Origin: Ruminococcus sp.
GTDB taxonomy: Bacteria > Bacillota > Clostridia > Oscillospirales > Ruminococcaceae
Length of the DNA: 8,546 nucleotides
Reading direction: 5' to 3'
Assembly: GCA_017544125.1 (NCBI GenBank)
Contig: JAFYET010000060.1
Location: 1 to 8,546, forward strand
A program made the position numbers and the translations under genes. Positions 6,093-8,546 of the stretch are shown piece by piece (the first letter of the stretch is position 1; the number at the start of each line of letters is the position of its first letter). Below the pieces are notes generated by a model. It was not told where the DNA came from, searched no databases, and was given only the letters and a program-made list of their open reading frames with translations.

Positions 6093-6410
6093 TTATTTTA
6101 ACTTGCTGTCGGCATCTTCAAGGGAATGAAATATGCTTATTATGACGGCGTTGTTTTCTTCTATCCTGTATAGCAGAAAATAATTATGGCGCAGAAAATT
6201 CATTCGCTTTAATCCCCGCTCACGAAGTTTTTGGCTGTCAGGGTCGGCAAGACTGCCTGCGCATTTTTCCAATTCTTTTCTTGTATCTATATAATCGTTT
6301 AATACATTTCTTGCAGCCTGAGGGCTTTTTTTGACATTTTTCAGATAACTAAGGTATCTTTTCAGATCTTCCCGGGCATCAGCTGTTAGCAAGACCTTAT
6401 ATGTTTTCAT
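6093..6410 (-). CDS. RelE/ParE-family toxin of a type II toxin-antitoxin pair
   Basis: 105 aa, normal size for the ParE/RelE fold. The pattern KVLLTADAREDLKRYLSYL (5-23) at the N-terminus, the central kspQAARNVLNDY helix (about 28-41), GLKRMNFLRHNYFLLYRI (66-83) and the final VIISIFHSLEDA strand (about 89-100) match the family. ParE members poison DNA gyrase and RelE members cut mRNA on the ribosome; the sequence resembles ParE more, but the target cannot be decided by eye. The start ATG overlaps the antitoxin stop (ATGA), the usual antitoxin-first order. No clear terminator follows, so transcripts may run towards the rubrerythrin promoter. Confidence 0.85.
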   Translation of the reverse strand: MKTYKVLLTADAREDLKRYLSYLKNVKKSPQAARNVLNDYIDTRKELEKCAGSLADPDSQKLRERGLKRMNFLRHNYFLLYRIEENNAVIISIFHSLEDADSKLK

Positions 6411-6667
6411 GCCCCAAATTCCTCCAGAAGCTCTTTTTCAAAAGCCTCGGAGTCAATATAAGAACTTCTGTCTGCATTAGCTAATGCCTTGTCTATCTTT
6501 TCAAACAGCTGCTGCTCTGTTTTGGCGCTGAATGTGCTGCCACCCTTGCTGTTGCTGACAAAAGCCTTTATAACTGCGTTTACGGCAGCCAATTCGTTCT
6601 CGCTGAGCATCGAGAGCATATCTATCGTGTTTTCCATAGAAGCATCATAGTTTATTACGGCAGCCAT
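6407..6667 (-). CDS. Antitoxin of the RelE/ParE-type pair
   Basis: 86 aa from the ATG at 6665-6667. A longer reading from 6703 is possible but unlikely: that ATG lies within the spacer of the promoter, whereas the chosen ATG has AAAGGAAG 8 bases upstream. I do not recognise a standard antitoxin family. The first half has a helical stretch (DMLSMLSENELAAVNAVIKA) that may be the dimer or DNA-binding part. The second half is acidic and flexible (KTEQQLFEKIDKALANAD, then SEAFEKELLEEF), as expected of a toxin-wrapping tail. The function is inferred from size, acidity, gene order and the 4-base overlap with the toxin. Probably represses its own promoter with the toxin as co-repressor, as is common for such pairs. 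Confidence 0.8.
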   Translation of the reverse strand: MAAVINYDASMENTIDMLSMLSENELAAVNAVIKAFVSNSKGGSTFSAKTEQQLFEKIDKALANADRSSYIDSEAFEKELLEEFGA

Positions 6668-6691
6668 ATCAAGCACTTCCTTTCTGATATT

Positions 6692-6720
6692 ATTATACCA
6701 CATTCTTTTGATGCGGTCAA
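6692..6720 (-). promoter_or_regulatory. Sigma-A promoter of the toxin-antitoxin pair
   Basis: Minus strand: -35 TTGACC (6715-6720), 17-base spacer, -10 TATAAT (6692-6697). Transcription would begin around 6685, just before the antitoxin ribosome binding site, which rules out the upstream ATG at 6701-6703 as start. Confidence 0.85.
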
Positions 6721-6801
6721 CTGTCGGGGTAAGGAAAGAGGGGGTGATAATCTTATGTTAATGTAAGGTGGTTTTCTGCTTTATTATGCAGATATAAAAA
6801 A

Positions 6802-6926
6802 GAATAATGAACAGTGAAAAATGAATAGCGAATAATACTTAAAACGGCGCTGTTTTTGCCTGCGGTACTATTCATTCTTCATTTTTCACTATTCATTATT
6901 CATTGAGGCGCTGTCAAGCGCCGTTT
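6802..6926. repeat. Heptamer-armed palindromic intergenic element, copy B
   Basis: Left arm: five heptamers from 6802 to 6836 (GAATAAT, GAACAGT, GAAAAAT, GAATAGC, GAATAAT). Right arm: five heptamers from 6867 to 6901, which read on the minus strand are GAATAAT, GAATAGT, GAAAAAT, GAAGAAT, GAATAGT, followed on the plus strand by ATTGAGG (6902-6908). The arms can pair over about 36 bases with few mismatches. A hairpin GGCGCT-GTCA-AGCGCC (6907-6922) follows the right arm. AAACGGCGCT (6842-6851) in the centre is also an exact inverted copy of AGCGCCGTTT (6917-6926), so two alternative folds are possible. Lies between the toxin-antitoxin pair and the tRNA. Confidence 0.7.
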
Positions 6927-6927
6927 C

Positions 6928-7004
6928 TGGTCGGGGCGACAGGACTTGAACCTGCGGCATCTTGGTCCCAAACCAAGCACTCTACCAAGCTGAGTTACGC
7001 CCCG
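6928..7004 (-). tRNA. tRNA-Pro(UGG)
   Basis: 77 bases with an encoded CCA (6928-6930) and discriminator A. Acceptor stem CGGGGCG (6998-7004) pairs fully with CGCCCCG (6932-6938). The anticodon stem CTTGG/CCAAG encloses the loop TTTGGGA with anticodon TGG (6968-6970), read as proline. The T arm GCAGG-TTCAAGT-CCTGT is regular. It stands alone with its own promoter. No clear terminator follows; the hairpin of element B is the next structure. Confidence 0.97.
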
Positions 7005-7023
7005 GTGTATTCACAACTACATT

Positions 7024-7052
7024 ATTATACTATAATTTCACGCCTTTGTCAA
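7024..7052 (-). promoter_or_regulatory. Sigma-A promoter of tRNA-Pro
   Basis: Minus strand: -35 TTGACA (7047-7052), 17-base spacer, -10 TATAAT (7024-7029), full consensus. About 12 bases of leader precede the mature tRNA. Confidence 0.92.
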
Positions 7053-7177
7053 GCGTTTGTGTTGCGGCAGAGCCCTTTGTGCGGGCGGGGGATTTGTAAG
7101 TAACATCAAAATATAGTCGAATTTTGGCGTGTAAATACTATATATGCTGTTTTTTTGAAAAAAATCGTGAAAAAAGG

Positions 7178-7206
7178 TTGATTTTTGCTTTTAGTTGTGA
7201 TAGAAT
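7178..7206 (+). promoter_or_regulatory. Promoter of the zinc-ribbon membrane protein
   Basis: -35 TTGATT (7178-7183), 17-base spacer, -10 TAGAAT (7201-7206). Weaker than the other promoters here. Upstream, CAAAAT (7107-7112) and ATTTTG (7121-7126) form a small dyad of unknown meaning; the rest of the 7053-7177 stretch shows nothing clear. Confidence 0.65.
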
Positions 7207-7258
7207 AGAGTTATAAATATATGAGGACTTAAACGATTGAGAAAGGATGAGTATATAA

Positions 7259-8197
7259 ATGGAGACAAAAGTTTGCCCGCACTGCGGAAAAGAGATACAA
7301 AAGGAGGCTATCCTCTGCAAATACTGCCACTCACTGTTAGTTGAGCAGAATGAAGATGAGGACGATGCACCCGCCGGCGGCGACACTATCATTTTCAAGA
7401 AGGCAGACCCCATAAAGAATGATGACTATAACGAGGCTGACGAATACCCCGAGGCTGACGAGGAAGAGCTGGAGAGAGAAAGAGAAAGAGCAAGAAGAGT
7501 TGCTGCAGCCCGCCGCCGTGCCGAGGAAGAAGAAGCCGAGTACGAGTATGAAGACGATGATGACGACGAGGAAGATGATGACGATAAGAAGCGCCTTTAT
7601 ATAATGGTGCTGGTCATCGCAGTAGGTATCATAGTTGTTGCTATCGTATGCCTTGCAGTTGCCACAAAGCTCTTTGGCGGCAACAATGATTCAAAGATAA
7701 CCGTCAAGAACACCACCCTTGCCCCCGCAGTTTCTCAGGAGGAGCCTGCTGATTCGGCAAACACCGATGATGACGACGATGATGAACCTGCTGCAACAAA
7801 GGCAACAAACGACGACGGCACACCTGCCACAACAACCACAACAGGCGTTGTAAAGCCCGATGATGAGACAACGACCACCACAACGACTGCTGAGAACGGC
7901 GATGCTGATACAACAACAACTACCACAACAGCTGAGGCTGACAACACAGACACCACAACTACCACAACCGATGAGAACGGCAACACCGATACTACCACCA
8001 CAACAGCTGCACTTACAGCTGATGAGAACGCAGTAAAGAGCGCAATCTCGGGTCAGGTAAGCGGCGACATCACCACTATGGAGATGTGGAGCGAGAATGA
8101 CACCTACGCATGGTACAACGTATACACCGCAGAGCACGGCTACTCGGTAGCATACAACAAGCAGACCGGCGAAACAAAGGTAGACCAGCACTGGTAA
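7259..8197 (+). CDS. Zinc-ribbon, single-pass membrane protein with Thr-rich exterior; function unknown
   Basis: 312 aa. Order of parts: zinc ribbon with C6-x2-C9 and C20-x2-C23 (CPHCGKEI, CKYCHS); a charged helical region (about 65-95, ELERERERARR) likely to be coiled coil; a nearly pure Asp/Glu run (about 91-109) ending in KKR; one membrane segment (about 113-137); then an Asp- and Thr-rich linker with five Thr runs (191-195, 204-210, 218-224, 232-237, 245-249); and a small aromatic C-terminal domain (about 253-312) with MEMWSEN and YAWYNVYTAEHGYSVAYN. The zinc ribbon should be inside and the C-terminal domain outside the cell. The Thr runs use mixed ACN codons, so they are not a plain DNA repeat. 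The linker could be glycosylated and cross the wall. AAAGGA lies 11 bases before the ATG. I recognise no family for the C-terminal domain; a signalling or wall-linked role is only a guess. Two stop codons in tandem end it. Confidence 0.9.
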   Translation: METKVCPHCGKEIQKEAILCKYCHSLLVEQNEDEDDAPAGGDTIIFKKADPIKNDDYNEADEYPEADEEELERERERARRVAAARRRAEEEEAEYEYEDDDDDEEDDDDKKRLYIMVLVIAVGIIVVAIVCLAVATKLFGGNNDSKITVKNTTLAPAVSQEEPADSANTDDDDDDEPAATKATNDDGTPATTTTTGVVKPDDETTTTTTTAENGDADTTTTTTTAEADNTDTTTTTTDENGNTDTTTTTAALTADENAVKSAISGQVSGDITTMEMWSENDTYAWYNVYTAEHGYSVAYNKQTGETKVDQHW

Positions 8198-8211
8198 TAA
8201 GACAATAACAA

Positions 8212-8242
8212 CCGCCCTCTGTTCGGCATGAACAGGGGGCGG
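8212..8242 (+). terminator. Hairpin after the zinc-ribbon gene, probable terminator
   Basis: CCGCCCTCTGTTC (8212-8224) pairs with GAACAGGGGGCGG (8230-8242), 13 bp with one G-T, around GGCAT. It lies 14 bases past the first stop codon. No U tract follows on the plus strand (CATTATATG), so termination may be weak; on the minus strand a TTGTTATTGT stretch follows, and it could stop the convergent hydrolase transcript. Confidence 0.6.
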
Positions 8243-8265
8243 CATTATATGAATGAAGAAATAAT

Positions 8266-8348
8266 AAAGAATAATGAATAATTGAGGTTGTGCCCTTCGG
8301 GCACGGATTTAAAAACATTGCTGCTTCCTCTATTATTCATTATTCTTT
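8266..8348. repeat. Heptamer-armed palindromic intergenic element, copy C
   Basis: The clearest copy. 8266-8287 and 8327-8348 are 22-base inverted repeats with a single mismatch. Each arm holds two GAATAAT heptamers (8269-8282; complement ATTATTC at 8332-8345) and ends on the inner side in GAGG/CCTC. Next to the left arm is a hairpin GTGCCC-TTC-GGGCAC (8290-8304) followed by GGATTTAAAAAC, which matches GGATTAAAAAAAC in copy A read on the minus strand. Lies between two convergent genes. No coding capacity. Confidence 0.75.
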
Positions 8349-8354
8349 TTGTTT

Positions 8355-8546
8355 TTACAGTATGACCTCTCCCGCCTTTTGCATAACGCCCGAGAGGGTG
8401 TTTATATCCGCTAAGGGGTCGCCCGTTTCGAGGGAGTGGTTGGCGTTATCGGTTATATGCAGGGGGACAGCGTGCTCATTGCACAGGCGCTTTATCTTTT
8501 CAGTGTCTGCCCAGGGGTCGGCTGTGCCGTGAAAGGCTATAAAGCC
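8355..8546 (-). CDS. C-terminal end of an alpha/beta-hydrolase (partial)
   Basis: 63 codons plus stop are visible; the start lies beyond the right edge. The translation begins GFIAFHGTADPWADTEKIKR and includes LHITDNANHSLETGD. HGTADPW is the usual setting of the catalytic acid (Asp 10 of the fragment) and NANHSLE that of the catalytic His (His 37) in alpha/beta-hydrolases of the dienelactone hydrolase or small serine hydrolase type. The nucleophile would be in the missing part, so the substrate cannot be guessed. It converges on the zinc-ribbon gene, with element C between. The frame is open with no disruption. Confidence 0.8.
   Translation of the reverse strand, partial: GFIAFHGTADPWADTEKIKRLCNEHAVPLHITDNANHSLETGDPLADINTLSGVMQKAGEVIL

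Noticed and set aside
6802..6926. Attachment site or integrated element remnant beside tRNA-Pro.
   Set aside because: No integrase, no duplicated tRNA 3' end and no foreign gene block; the sequence belongs to the heptamer-element family.
7247..7258. Three-codon frame (ATG AGT ATA TAA) directly before the zinc-ribbon start, similar to one before the lipoprotein start.
   Set aside because: The ATG is part of the ribosome binding site AAAGGATGA and cannot easily be used with it; two chance occurrences are plausible.
7691..8245. Minus-strand open frames opposite the Thr-rich region (Val- or Cys-rich translations).
   Set aside because: They are the reverse reading of ACN and GAY runs in the plus-strand gene; no start signals or family features.

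Overview
The window looks like a chromosomal segment from an anaerobic, Gram-positive gut or rumen Clostridia, most likely a Ruminococcus-like Oscillospiraceae. The supporting signs are a clostridial formate-tetrahydrofolate ligase, a 'reverse' rubrerythrin with an N-terminal rubredoxin domain, a lipoprotein with a Gram-positive type export signal, near-consensus sigma-A promoters, AGGAGG-type ribosome binding sites, and an extracellular linker made of threonine runs, which is a habit of Ruminococcus surface proteins. The taxon is an inference; no marker gene fixes it.

Layout from left to right. (1) 45-2682 is a complete minus-strand operon: a consensus promoter, then a lipoprotein of unknown function, a two-CBS-domain protein and an S11-type D-alanyl-D-alanine carboxypeptidase. 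The three genes are joined by two 4-base ATGA overlaps, and a strong terminator at 45-81 ends the unit. (2) 2752-4536 holds fhs on the minus strand with its own promoter and a leader hairpin. (3) 4599-5298 holds an Rrf2-family regulator with three cysteines, its promoter and a candidate operator. (4) 5366-6028 holds reverse rubrerythrin with terminator, promoter and a PerR-like palindrome over the -10. (5) 6093-6720 is a type II toxin-antitoxin pair. (6) 6928-7052 is tRNA-Pro(UGG) with its own promoter. (7) 7178-8242 holds the only plus-strand gene, a zinc-ribbon, single-pass membrane protein with an acidic stretch and a Thr-rich exterior. (8) 8355-8546 is the 3' end of a minus-strand alpha/beta-hydrolase that runs out of the window.

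The genes do not form one pathway. They fall into cell-wall maturation (carboxypeptidase operon), one-carbon metabolism (fhs), redox and Fe-S sensing plus peroxide defence (Rrf2, rubrerythrin), a toxin-antitoxin module and an uncharacterised sensor-like membrane protein.

The most unusual feature is intergenic. At least four gaps carry related palindromic elements. Each is built from AT-rich tandem heptamers, with a different heptamer at each locus but the same 7-base period. The heptamer arms end in (T)TGAGG or TAGAGG, a short GC-rich hairpin of locus-specific sequence lies next to that end, and an inverted arm usually closes the element. One of them supplies the only evident terminator downstream of the Rrf2 gene. 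Seven sigma-A type promoters can be read directly, six of them with a 17-base spacer, so transcription units can be assigned with fair confidence.
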